The translations under genes and the position numbers were made by a program. The notes under the pieces were generated by a model, which ran no database searches, was not told where the DNA came from, and saw nothing but the letters and a program-made list of their open reading frames with translations. Positions 46,164 through 55,559 of a stretch of DNA of 64,000 nt are shown here, piece after piece (positions within the stretch are counted from its first letter, which is position 1; each line of letters begins with the position of its first letter). The stretch is from Melieria omissa (taxonomy: Eukaryota; Arthropoda; Insecta; Diptera; Ulidiidae). The stretch lies in contig OZ020269.1 of assembly GCA_963971225.1 (NCBI GenBank), positions 100,466,405 through 100,530,404 on the forward strand, given 5' to 3'.

Positions 46164-49100
46164 CTATTTGCCGAACTCGTCAATCTTCAGCAATTCACAT
46201 GTATACTTGAAGAGTTTCTCGCATTTTTCGGGATTTTTGGCAGCCGGATGCATGGGACCTTTGCCGCAATTGCTCAGATAAAAGCCGCCTTGTCCCTCAA
46301 CTTTTGGATCGATAGCAGCATAAATAACAGTGCGGGAACCTTGCTCAGGCGTCTTGAAGAACATCTTCTTGAAGAATGGCACCGACGTGGTGGCCGAATG
46401 TTCAAACAGATCCGTATCGACAATGCCCGGATGAACGGCGTTCACCTGCACATGAGCCTTGTCGGTGTCGAGCAGATGTTGCAGATGGCGAGTGGCGAGA
46501 ATTTGGGCCAATTTCGACTGGCTGTAAGCGGTGCCGGGATAGTAGTATTTCCTAATAAAATTAAATAGAATTTCAGTTGTTGTTTGAAATATCATAGCAG
46601 TCGAGCTGCACTTACAGTCCATTGATGTCTTTGTAGTTGATGCGCCCAATTAGGTTGACGCACGAGGAAACGTTGACAATGCGCGCATTTTTGCCTTCCA
46701 TGCCGGCGGCCTTCAACTGTGGCAACAGCAAATGTGTGAGCAGAAAGTGACCCAAATAGTTGATGGCAAAATGCGATTCGAAACCGTCAGCGGTGAGCTT
46801 GAAGGGCGCAAACATAATGCCAGCTGCAATTTGAACAAAAATGAAAATTATGATTCAAGTTTGGCGAAATGATTGCAGTGCATTCCATACCATTATTGAT
46901 TAAAATGTCCACCTTGTCAAAGCGTGACTTGACTTTTTGTGCAAATTCTTTCACCGACTTCATATCGCCCACATCCAGCTGCTCGCAGATTAGTTTGCCG
47001 CCCATAGGGCGTAGAGCGAGATCGAATATGGCTTTGACGGCGGCCTCGGCAGCGAGCGGATCACGTACACCTGCAATATTTGTTTGAATGTGACAGAGGT
47101 GAGTAGTGCGAATTTTTTTGATTCAGCCTCAAAGTAGGCAATAACTTTGTTAGATGTAAAATGAAGTCAAATACGAATGGGGTACAAAATGAAGCATGCT
47201 TTGAGGGGCGTTTCAGTTTAACCCTTTCGCAACTGCTGGGACATTTTTGACTCGATGCAGGTTGAGATGACTATTTGAGGAATAATAATTTGTATTATTT
47301 GTATTGCATTTTGTTATTATGTGAAAGTAAAATTAATTAACTAACTGAAATCTAATTTGAATTGATTACACTTGCATATTGAAATCATATATGAATTGAT
47401 TTCAGTTTCACATAAAACTGAAATGCAGAGCAAGCTTGATAAACTCAAATTATAAAACGGTGCCCAAAAAGACGAAAACAAAGTGCAAATGTCCTGGAAG
47501 AGTCGTCTTGAAACGATTAATAATGAGATAAAAGACATTTTTTTTTAGAAGTAAAAGTAATTTTAAAGTGTTTTCTGAGCAAAAACTTGGGTTGAAAATG
47601 ACTGAAAGATTGAATAAAAAAATGTATGTTTACTTTGAGTAATTTATTGTAATAGATTATTTTTCATTACAGTTTCTTTATATGAAAAGAACTTAAAAAA
47701 AAAGATTCAAAAACTCAAAAGTTGTTTAGATTTTATTCTTCAAGTTTTTATTGTTTTTGAAATAACAGAAAATTTAGAAATAATAAGAATTTAAAACCAT
47801 TTTGAAGCTAAAACTTAGCGTGGAAACGATTGGAGGATTGAAATATTGTTTTTTTTTATTTCTTACTCGTAATTACAGTATTTTTTATGTGATGATAGCA
47901 TTACAAATGTTACAAATGAGAGAAAGCAGAGCGAAGAAAATGATTTAAGTTTTTATTGTTTTCGAAAAAAAGAAAATTAAGAAATAAAAGCAATTTAAAA
48001 GTATTTTTTAACCCTTCAATTCCCATGTCGAAAATAGTGAAAAAGACAATTTTCTTTTTAAATAAAATAGCTTAGATACATTTGGATAAGACAAAAAATA
48101 CATAATAAATTTTTAAACTACCCTCATTTTTATATTGAAAGAAACCATACAAACTCGCACTGCTTTAATTACGCGTGAAACAAATGAATAAATTTGACAA
48201 ATGACGTTTCGTTTAAATAAACAAGTACTACTAATTGACTTTGCTATACAAGTGTTAGAATTTGAAAATAATAACCTATGTGGTAGGAAAAAAATATAAA
48301 AAGCATCTGTCACCTACAGGTGACACTGGGAATTGAAGAGTTAAGCTGAAACTTAGCGTGGAAGTGATTCAAAGGTCGAAATAACTTTTTTTTGTATTAA
48401 TTTCTTTAGTAATTTCTTATTTATTTCTTTAGAACATTACGAATTCAATGAGAGAAAACAGAGCGAAATAAACGATTCCAGTTTTTATTGTTTTGAAATA
48501 AAAAATTTAGAAATGAAAAGCAATTTAAAAGTATTTTTAAGCTGAACTTAGCGTGGAAGTGATTCAAAGGTCGAAATAACTTTTTTTTATATTAATTTCT
48601 TTAGTAATTTCTTACTTATTTCTTTAGAACATTACGAATTCATTGAGAGAAAACAGAGCAAAATATATGATTCAAGTTTTTATTGCTTTTGAAATAAAAA
48701 ATTTAGCAATGAAAAGCTTTTTAAAAACACTTTTTAAGCTGAAACTCAGTGTGGATGCGATTCAAAGATCGAAATAACATTTTTGCTTTATTTTTTAGTA
48801 ACTTATTACTCGTAATTACAGTCTTTTTTATGTGAAGAGAACATTCCAAATTCAATGAGTGAAAACAGAGCCAGAGAAACCATTCAAGTTTTTATTGTTT
48901 TGAAAAAGAGAAAATTAAGAAATAAAAGCAATTTAAAAGTATTTTTTAAGCTGAACCTTTGAATCAGTGTGGATGTGATTCAAAGGTTGAAATAACATTT
49001 TTGCTTTATTTTTTAGTAACTTATTACTCGTAATTACAGTCTTTTGTATGTGAAGAGAACATTCCAAATTCAATGAGTGAAAACAGAGCGAGAGAAACCA

Positions 49101-50267
49101 TTCAAGTTTTTATTGCTTTTGAGATAAAAGAAAATTTAGAAAAAAGCAATTAAAAAGTTTATTTTTTAAGCTAAAACTTAGCGTGGAAATGATTGAAAGA
49201 TTGAATTAAAATCTTTTGTTTTCTTTGACTAATTTATTACTCGAAATTAGAACTTCATATGTAGAGAACATTCCAAATTCAATGAGTGAAAGCAGAACGA
49301 ATGAAATAATTCAAGTTTCGATTGCTTTTGCGTTTGGTCAAAAGTTAGTTAACAATTATGTATTTTTTTCTTTCTTGTTTCTGTTTCTTTTTAATTCTTG
49401 TTTTATTTTTTGGTTCTGTTTCTTTTAATTCATGTTTTCATTCTCAGTTCTGTTTTTGTATTTAATTCATGTAATTGATTGATTACATGTTCTTTATGTG
49501 AAGGGAACACCGCCGCATTTAGCTGCTGAATCAAAGCAATTTCATATGCATTCCGCATCTTGAGCGACTCTTCACAACCGACAGAACCGAGACATCATAA
49601 ATTTCTCATTCAAAGCAATACACAAGCTAGAACTGACAATAATAAGGCAAAGATATACCAGATACGATAGAGAGTGGGAGAGTTGAAGGTTATTTTCAGT
49701 GAACTCACGTTCGAAAATTAACATAAAAAATTACAGTTTGTTTGATTTTAACGACTTCATTAGGCCAACAAACTGTGCTGCTATTCAACTCTATGAACAA
49801 TGCATGAACTCTAAAGTATTTAAGCTAATCAGTCGCAAGCAACTGACACTTTTCAATGTCAGTGCCAATGCTGTGATGCAATCAAGATTGCCTATATATA
49901 CACATTACATACCCATTATGACTGTCATATTGCAGGATAATAACTTTTTCACAATTTGTAGGCCTATACCTCGATTGCCGCCCGTAATCACCGCCACTCG
50001 ATCGGGTTGGTGATAGAAAACTGCAAGTAAAGTAAAAATCATTTAATTAAAATTGCCGCCTCTACACAACTCTGACCAGTACTTACCAACGTGATCGCGT
50101 GCACGATCCCTGAAATCGTGTATCAGTCCCAAGATGCCAATGTACTGATAACGAAACTCGGTCTTCCATTCATACCACGACTTGGGCATGTCTTTGGACG
50201 TTTTCGAGAAGTAGAAGCCGCAGACGATAAACGCCAAAAAGCCAAATGTAAACAGCAGCCAAAACAT
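46164..50267 (-). CDS. Short-chain dehydrogenase/reductase, DHRSX/retinol dehydrogenase-like
   Basis: Five exons on the minus strand: 50267-50087, 50020-49913, 47070-46891, 46823-46616 and 46551-46164. All junctions have GT...AG and keep phase. The joined CDS is 1065 nt (354 residues plus TAG). An N-terminal hydrophobic anchor (residues 2-20) suggests membrane location. The Rossmann cofactor motif TGGNRGIG is at 73-80, NNAG at 155-158, catalytic Asn178 in NYLG, Ser in VSS at 208-210, and YSQSK (Tyr235, Lys239). All the usual SDR catalytic residues are present. The order [10 protein letters not shown]...[12 protein letters not shown]...[18 protein letters not shown] follows the DHRSX/retinol dehydrogenase branch, so an NAD(P)-dependent oxidoreductase on a lipid alcohol, aldehyde or ketone is likely; the exact substrate is not readable. 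Introns are 66, 2842, 67 and 64 nt. The long second intron carries a tandem array and a MITE. The start is the first Met, directly before the anchor. It is the only host gene I can support in the window. Confidence 0.93.
47550..49340. repeat. ~200-bp tandem array in SDR intron 2, 7 units
   Basis: Units begin AAGCTGAAACTTAGCGTGGA and contain GATTCAAAGGTCGAAATAA, a TTTCTTACT(C)G..TTACAG block, AATGAGAGAAAACAGAGCG and CAAGTTTTTATTGTTTTGAA. Starts near 47565, 47806, 48343, 48539, 48735, 48948 and 49168 give periods of about 195-240 bp once the MITE at 48012-48340 is removed. Non-coding. Confidence 0.9.
48012..48340. mobile_element. TTAA-flanked MITE (piggyBac-type), 329 bp
   Basis: Inverted ends CCCTTCAATTCCCA(T)GTC versus CTCTTCAATTCCCAGTGTC are flanked by TTAA (48008-48011 and 48341-48344). 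It interrupts one unit of the tandem array. Sister units read uninterrupted ATTTTTTAAGCTGAA at the same place, so insertion into TTAA with exact duplication is visible. Non-coding inside. Confidence 0.9.
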
Positions 50268-50885
50268 TTTGTCGCAAGCGAGTTGTTTGTTGTTGGTGCG
50301 TGTAGAGAATGCAATGCACTGCGTTTAGTTTTTATGCTGCAAAGAGATAAGAAATAATTGTAGAATTATTTGAAATTAATGTGTATGGCTGGCATGCTGG
50401 TCACGCTTTGTTGTTGTGCTGACAAAACAGTGTAAAGTACAAATGTTGGTGAGAAATGTGACAAATCGAAATGCTCATTGAACGTTGATTTCTCAGCAAA
50501 GCGAGCTGATAAGATTATTTCAGCTCATTGCATGCCGAAGCGCCACTTTCACTCTAATGCCAAGCGATTTAAATGCGACTGTGTGTGCGAATGTGTGTGA
50601 TTGCGATAAAGCAAACAGACAGTTGGCGATAAAACAAACCCAGGGCATTTATGAAAAATGTGTGCAAGTCTGTTTGGGTTCTAAAGTCTTGCAAGATAAG
50701 ACTCAGTACACATTTAGGTTTAGTATGCAACATTTAGTGCTGCATGGAGATTCATGATAGTGGGTCTTGTATACTTTGAAGTCTCTCATATTGAGGGATT
50801 TGATGACAAACCATGTGAGAAGATCAAAAATGTCAAGAAAAAACTTTACGCACTTGAAGAAAGTTGATGTATAAGAACTTTCCAC
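50268..50885. promoter_or_regulatory. Upstream region of the SDR gene
   Basis: About 620 bp between the SDR start codon and the LINE at 50890. No TATA box or known site can be called with confidence. It is placed here only because the gene's promoter must lie in or beyond it. Confidence 0.25.
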
Positions 50886-51284
50886 AATCTAACTGACCCC
50901 TCCATCCCTCCTTCCACAGGGGAGGACTGGGGGACTACGGGTGTGACGAGAGATGCTTCCATCACCCTTTTCACCGATGGTTCTGCAGTGTACGAAGGTA
51001 CAGCAGCTGGTCTCCACTCAGATGTACTACCAACCTAAAGGTCATGCAAACTCCTCGGACCCCAGTAGTGTATTTCAGGTCGAGATTTTTGCAATCTGGA
51101 AAGCTACTGAACTCTTCTGTGATAGTAATCCACTGTCCTAGATTACCCCACACATGTCACAACCTTCGTGGATAGTCAGGCAGCCCTTAGTTGGGCGATA
51201 TAAAATTTAATCTGGCTTTATTTTGAAGCCTATCGGAAAAAACCTATCACTACCAGTCATAGCAGTAGACGACAGTTTAACCAG

Positions 51285-51550
51285 CTCGAAACTAGAACTC
51301 GAACCTAGAGTCTCTGTTCTGGAACAGCAGAGTAGGTATTGCTCGCTGGACTAGGAAAGTCTGTGAGGAAACTTGACTTCAAATGTTTGAGACACGCGGA
51401 CAAAGAAAGTGCTAAACTAGGAATCGAACCAAGAGCCACTGGCATCAAAAACAAGAGCGGAAATTGCTCGCTGGACTATAGAGTCAAGTTTGTGTGGAAG
51501 CTTGACCCCACATGCTTGACAAAGAAGGTGCTCTAGTAAGCCAGAGTCTA
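51285..51550 (-). repeat. Partial second copy of the tRNA-like array
   Basis: It corresponds unit for unit with the first units of the main array at 55588-55860. The common left edge is AGCTC(A/G)AAACTAGAACTC. Unit 2 shares CAAAAACAAGAG/GAAAAACAAGAG and GTGTG(G/A)AAGCTTGACCCC. The end CTCTAGTAAG(C/T)CAGAGT equals unit 3 of the main array after a short deletion. It therefore descends from the same array and is not an independent expansion. Confidence 0.85.
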
Positions 51551-51554
51551 GTCG

Positions 51555-51871
51555 GCCTTGATAGTCCAGCGGGTAGCGCGCTGGCTTCTCATACCAAAGG
51601 CTCCAGGTTCGATTCCTGGCTCGGGCTGGTGAACAACTCGTCTACTTCTATCGCTATTCACATGAAGGGAATGAGAATTACAAAAATCGCACAAGTGCGC
51701 TCTTGGCAGGTAATGGCAAAACCTCCAAGTGTGAACGAAAAACTGCCAATCGCCGTTCGGATTCGGCGTTAAACTGTAGGTCCCCTCCCCTCCCTTTCCC
51801 CATCCGCTTAGAATGTGTGCTGTAACATATGTTGGAAAGACAGTGTTGCATACGCATTTCAAAAGCGGGTG
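51555..51871 (+). mobile_element. tRNA-derived SINE, copy 2
   Basis: The 72-nt head (51555-51626) is tRNA-like: GCCTTGA at the 5' end, A box TAGTCCAGCGGG starting at position 8, an anticodon-arm-like stretch with CTCATAC, a perfect T arm CCAGG-TTCGATT-CCTGG (B box GGTTCGATTCC), and CTCGGGC, which pairs partly with the 5' end. The tRNA-unrelated body (TGAGAATTACAAAAATCGC, CGCCGTTCGGATTCGGCG, then a CCCCTCCCCTCCC-type tract) matches copy 1 at 13995-14269. The loop resembles Met-type CAT, but arm lengths are off, so the parent tRNA is uncertain. It could be transcribed by pol III from its internal boxes. Confidence 0.85.
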
Positions 51872-51983
51872 AAATATGAGATCTTACTCTCATTTTCCTT
51901 CCCTATCCCCCATGGGTATAGTACAATGGTCTGAAATGGACTGAGTGCTATGGAATGCTTGTAGCCTTCCTGCCCACCCTCAC

Positions 51984-52014
51984 ATCCATCCATCCATCCA
52001 TCCATCCATCCAAG
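51984..52014 (+). repeat. (ATCC)n microsatellite
   Basis: Seven to eight tandem ATCC units (CATCCATCCATCC...). It lies near the right edge of the composite insertion and could be a retroelement tail. Confidence 0.85.
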
Positions 52015-52769
52015 CCAGAGTAAATGTAGCTTAGAGCGCTAAAATCAGCAGTGGTGAAATCTAAGGTAGCGCAGAGTTGTCGCACTGCACTTCAAGGCAT
52101 TGGGTATCATCGAGTCACTCTCTGCTGGGTTCCGGACCCCTCTGGAGTACCAGGGAACGAAGCAGCGGACGATGTGAAAAGAAAGGGGGTCACCTTGCCT
52201 ATCACCAAAGTAGATAACTCTGTGCTTTCTCCGATACTGACAGGTTGAGCAAAAAGAACATTGAGTTGAGCACCTGCCGGGCACTATGGCCCTCACATTC
52301 CTTGAGGAAAATGCGATATGTACCGTCCCTGAGTTGAACTTTTATTCAGTTCGTTTGAGTCTCCACTAGGCACTGCGCGTTTGGATCTATGCTTATCGTC
52401 CCGTGATGTCTGCAGAAGCTGTGGAAATGAAGGAGTAGAAGTGATTCAACACTTCCTGTGCCACTGCCCGGTTCTGCAGAAACGTCGACTCTGTACCCTG
52501 GGGCAAGATTCCTAGCGAACCGTAAGTTGAAATTCCGTATCTGCTCTTCTTTATCAAGAAGTCGAACTGGTTCGCTCCGGACTAAGAGCCATTGGTTAGC
52601 TCCAGAACTTTCCAAGAAGGATTCACAATGGGCCATTTTGACGTCCGAGCGGAAGTGCGGCCTCGTGACCCGCACACACCCTTCCCTACCTAACCTAACC
52701 TATGGGCCAATTTGTCCTCCGAGTGGAAGTGCGGTCTCTGTGACGCAGACACCTTTCCCTGACTGAACT

Positions 52770-53055
52770 AACTTCCTCCTTTTGTTTTCTTGTCCTATTA
52801 GGTCTATTAAGTTCTCCTAAACCTAAACCTATTAGGTTGGGGTGAATTGTGGCTCGGTGTGAATTCCTTTTAGTTGAACACTAGAGATATCCATGAGTTT
52901 CTTTTCAGCTACAAAACAGTTTGATCTCATGATGAAGCAAACCGGATCCGAAATATCGAAGAGGAAGGAAGAGTATGAGGTCGGCGCAATTCAAGAAGTG
53001 TTTCATCATTTGGGTAGGGAAGTCTTCACTTTCAATCGGGGCTCAAAAGAACCAT
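52770..53055. other. Stretch between two LINE remnants, nothing recognised
   Basis: Includes ACCTAAACCTATTAGG-type sequence, perhaps decayed LINE tail. Confidence 0.3.
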
Positions 53056-53059
53056 TGAG

Positions 53060-53640
53060 AATTCCTTCTTTTCTTGTATCTGGAGCTAACAAACAGTTTC
53101 GAACCGATGCAAACCAGTTCGACCTCTTAATTAAGAAGAAGCAGTTTCGAGACATCGACTTTCGGCGTATCAGCCAGATTCGTGAGGAATCTTGATACCA
53201 AAGTCTGAAGTTGATATTCCTGTCGGTGACTAAGTGGTGGTTTATGCCTTGAAGGGAGACACGGACTATTGAACTATTTTGGATTGCACTACAGTCGATT
53301 CTAGCGTTTTAGGTTAGGTTAGACAGCCATCAGTCTCTGTAAGAGACACACTCGGAGGTCTAAGTATTCTATGTGTTTTACAACCCGACTTTCAGGGGCT
53401 GTCTGACTTGTGACATCTATGTGGGATAATCCATTATCGCAGATTAGTTCAACTGATTTCCAGAGTGCAAAGATCTTTGCTTGAAAGATGCTTAAGAGTT
53501 TCGACGGTCAGAATGACCTTTGAGTTCGTAGTTTATCTGAGTGGAGACCAGTTTCTTTATCTACATTCATCTTGAAGCCATCGAGTAATATAGGTATCTC
53601 TCGTTGCACTTCTTTGCACCCAGTTCTACTTAGTGGGATA
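53060..53640 (-). pseudogene. LINE fragment, opposite orientation
   Basis: Around 53095-53220 the plus strand reads CCAGTTCGACCTCTTAAT and continues in parallel with 2210-2300, and around 53400-53590 in parallel with 2820-2960 (RNase H FQAEI region). It is therefore the same LINE family on the minus strand. TAGGTTAGGTTAG at about 53311-53323 marks another 3' end between the two parts, so two overlapping insertions are likely. No intact frame remains. Confidence 0.65.
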
Positions 53641-53644
53641 TGAA

Positions 53645-55555
53645 GTTAGAACGCGCGTGTCAAAATCCAGAAAGTCCTTGGAGGAATCCTGCTGATTTAC
53701 ATATATATTGCTTTATCAGCTACAACAGGGCCTGCAATGGAATTCTTTCAACAAACTGGTCGATGGATAGGTAGACTAGATGGACTGGATGTAGGACCCG
53801 CACTATGTCTTGTGGTAAGATGAGAGACCCTAAGAAAAGGATGAATACGTTTTGGTATTTGCTGGATGGTCTCATTTATATGATTGGCGAAGTTTTAGCG
53901 CGAAAAAGACTTGATCTGAATTTGATGAAAGACAGTGGTTTGGACGTCAATGCAGATTATGGAAGTTCCCTGTAAAATTACTCGACGATTTTAATGTTTG
54001 CCATGATGACGCTGGTTCAAAAGTATGCAAGCACGTTGAAGTCTTTTAACTGGTTTGAACAGCACTTAGGACAACTTTGAGTAGTTATAAACAATACTAA
54101 GTACTATTGTTAATTTTAATTCATTCATAAAAACAATCAAATTATACTAATGAATCAGACCAAACCTCACAACTTACATTTTGCAGTCTGAGAGCATTGT
54201 ACCCACAGTTGTAAACTGGGTTCTTGTGCCATACACGAGTGCCGCATAACTTTGCCATCAGACAGACAAATTTATTACCTTTGCTATAAAAAATAATATA
54301 GGCATATAAAATATTAAAGTATCAACAACTCGTCGTCGTCAGCTGGTCAGCGTCAAAACACAACAACTCACTAGAACCGGAAAGTTTGAAATATTTCCAT
54401 GTTGAACTTGAATGTCTGATAACGAAACTGAGTCGCTGAGTCAAATCTTTGCAGTTTGAAATTTGACAAAAAATCTTATCGTGTTAAAGCGAAAGATTCG
54501 CACAGCTGTTGCTTTCTGCGAGTCATCGAAATCGGCTGGCAACAAGTGGGACACCGCTGTTTTTATATATTTTTATTGAATTTTTTGCGTGTGGAAAAGT
54601 TTTTGCACAAACAATAAGCAATCAAAAACTACAACATTTCAATGTTAAACTCAAAAATTTTATGGTCTTTTCACCGAATAGCTTTTTGCCAAATTGGCAG
54701 TTTTCTACTTGTTCCGTTTACGTTTTGGTCTTTTCTCTTTTTTGCTTCGTTTCTTTGTTTTAGTTAATTTTTTTTAGTTATTTTCTACACATTTTTAATT
54801 TTGGCTGTTTTTGTTGCACTTTCAAGAGCTATTTGGAAGGTTGAGGAAAAAGCTTCAACTGACAGTTGCACAGAACGAGATTTGACATTCGCCAATTTCT
54901 CTGGTCGGCTGCTCGCCACATTTGTTGATACAACAAAGTGTAGGCAAATATTTAGCGTGCATCATGGACCCTTTCACACGTAGGGCTGAAGAGTTTTATT
55001 TGTGCGTTATTCTTCGAACTTTTGCCACGAGTGAGCGAGCGTTTGTTTGCTCAACGGCGTGAAGAGGGTGTGGCATGCACATGTGGTCAATGGTTTGATG
55101 GCTTCAAAGTTGCCTGCGTTCAACTGTTTATTGTGTTAACATTCAAGTGATGATTTGCGGCAATACTCTACATAATGTCTAAGCAAGCACATACATACAT
55201 ACACAAGTACAGACTATATGTCATGAATATCAAAATGGTAAATATTTTGCAAGAGAATAAATCAAGTATTTGGAATTCCGTTTTATAAATAGATTTGAGT
55301 GTCATCGATTCGAGAATAGATTAAATACATTGCGATCCTAATGCATACGAAGATTTAGCGGCTTAAAAGATTGATTCATGAGTATCAGGAAGAGGTACTT
55401 CACTCTAACTGGGATTAACATTGTAGGGGTTTAAAAGTGTAGACAGGGGCTTAGCTGGCAGTGTTACAAGCTCGGTTCAATATTTGATGTTTGAAATATT
55501 TTTAAATAAAAATGAAATTTAAATATTTTGATATTCAAGCATCATTGATATCTTT
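53645..55555. other. Spacer, no gene seen
   Basis: No supported coding region. The ORFs at 54509-54763 and 54801-54983 are low-complexity. Confidence 0.45.
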
Positions 55556-55559
55556 GACA

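Larger units (their letters stand above)
51191..52029. mobile_element. 839-bp composite insertion in the LINE
   Basis: The LINE codons around DSQAAL-RAL are interrupted, with CTTAG repeated at both joints (51186-51190 and 52030-52034), a possible 5-bp duplication. The block contains, in order, about 90 bp of unknown DNA, two and a half units of the tRNA-like array (51285-51550), the SINE (51555-51871), about 110 bp unknown and an (ATCC)n tract. Whether it arrived as one unit or stepwise is not known. Confidence 0.6.
50890..52770 (+). pseudogene. LINE with RNase H domain, split by an 839-bp block
   Basis: The left part (50890-51190) encodes ASITLFTDGSAVYEGTAAG (first RNase H Asp), FQVEIFAIWKATEL and, across a frame break, VDSQAAL. 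The right part (52030 onward) resumes in the same domain as LRALKSAVVKSKVAQSC, then RVTLCWVPDPSGVPGNEAAD, and DVCRSCGNE(GV)EVIQHFLCHCPV (C-terminal knuckle, about 52410-52475). It ends with TACCTAACCTAACC (52685-52700). A second, similar 3' end follows (52703-52770). The copy is of the same family as 2071-2990. Confidence 0.85.

Noticed and set aside
46113..46568. 151-residue plus-strand ORF
   Set aside because: Antisense of SDR exon 5.
49699..50013. Plus-strand ORF across SDR exon 2
   Set aside because: Shadow of the minus-strand exon, which has splice sites and the cofactor motif.
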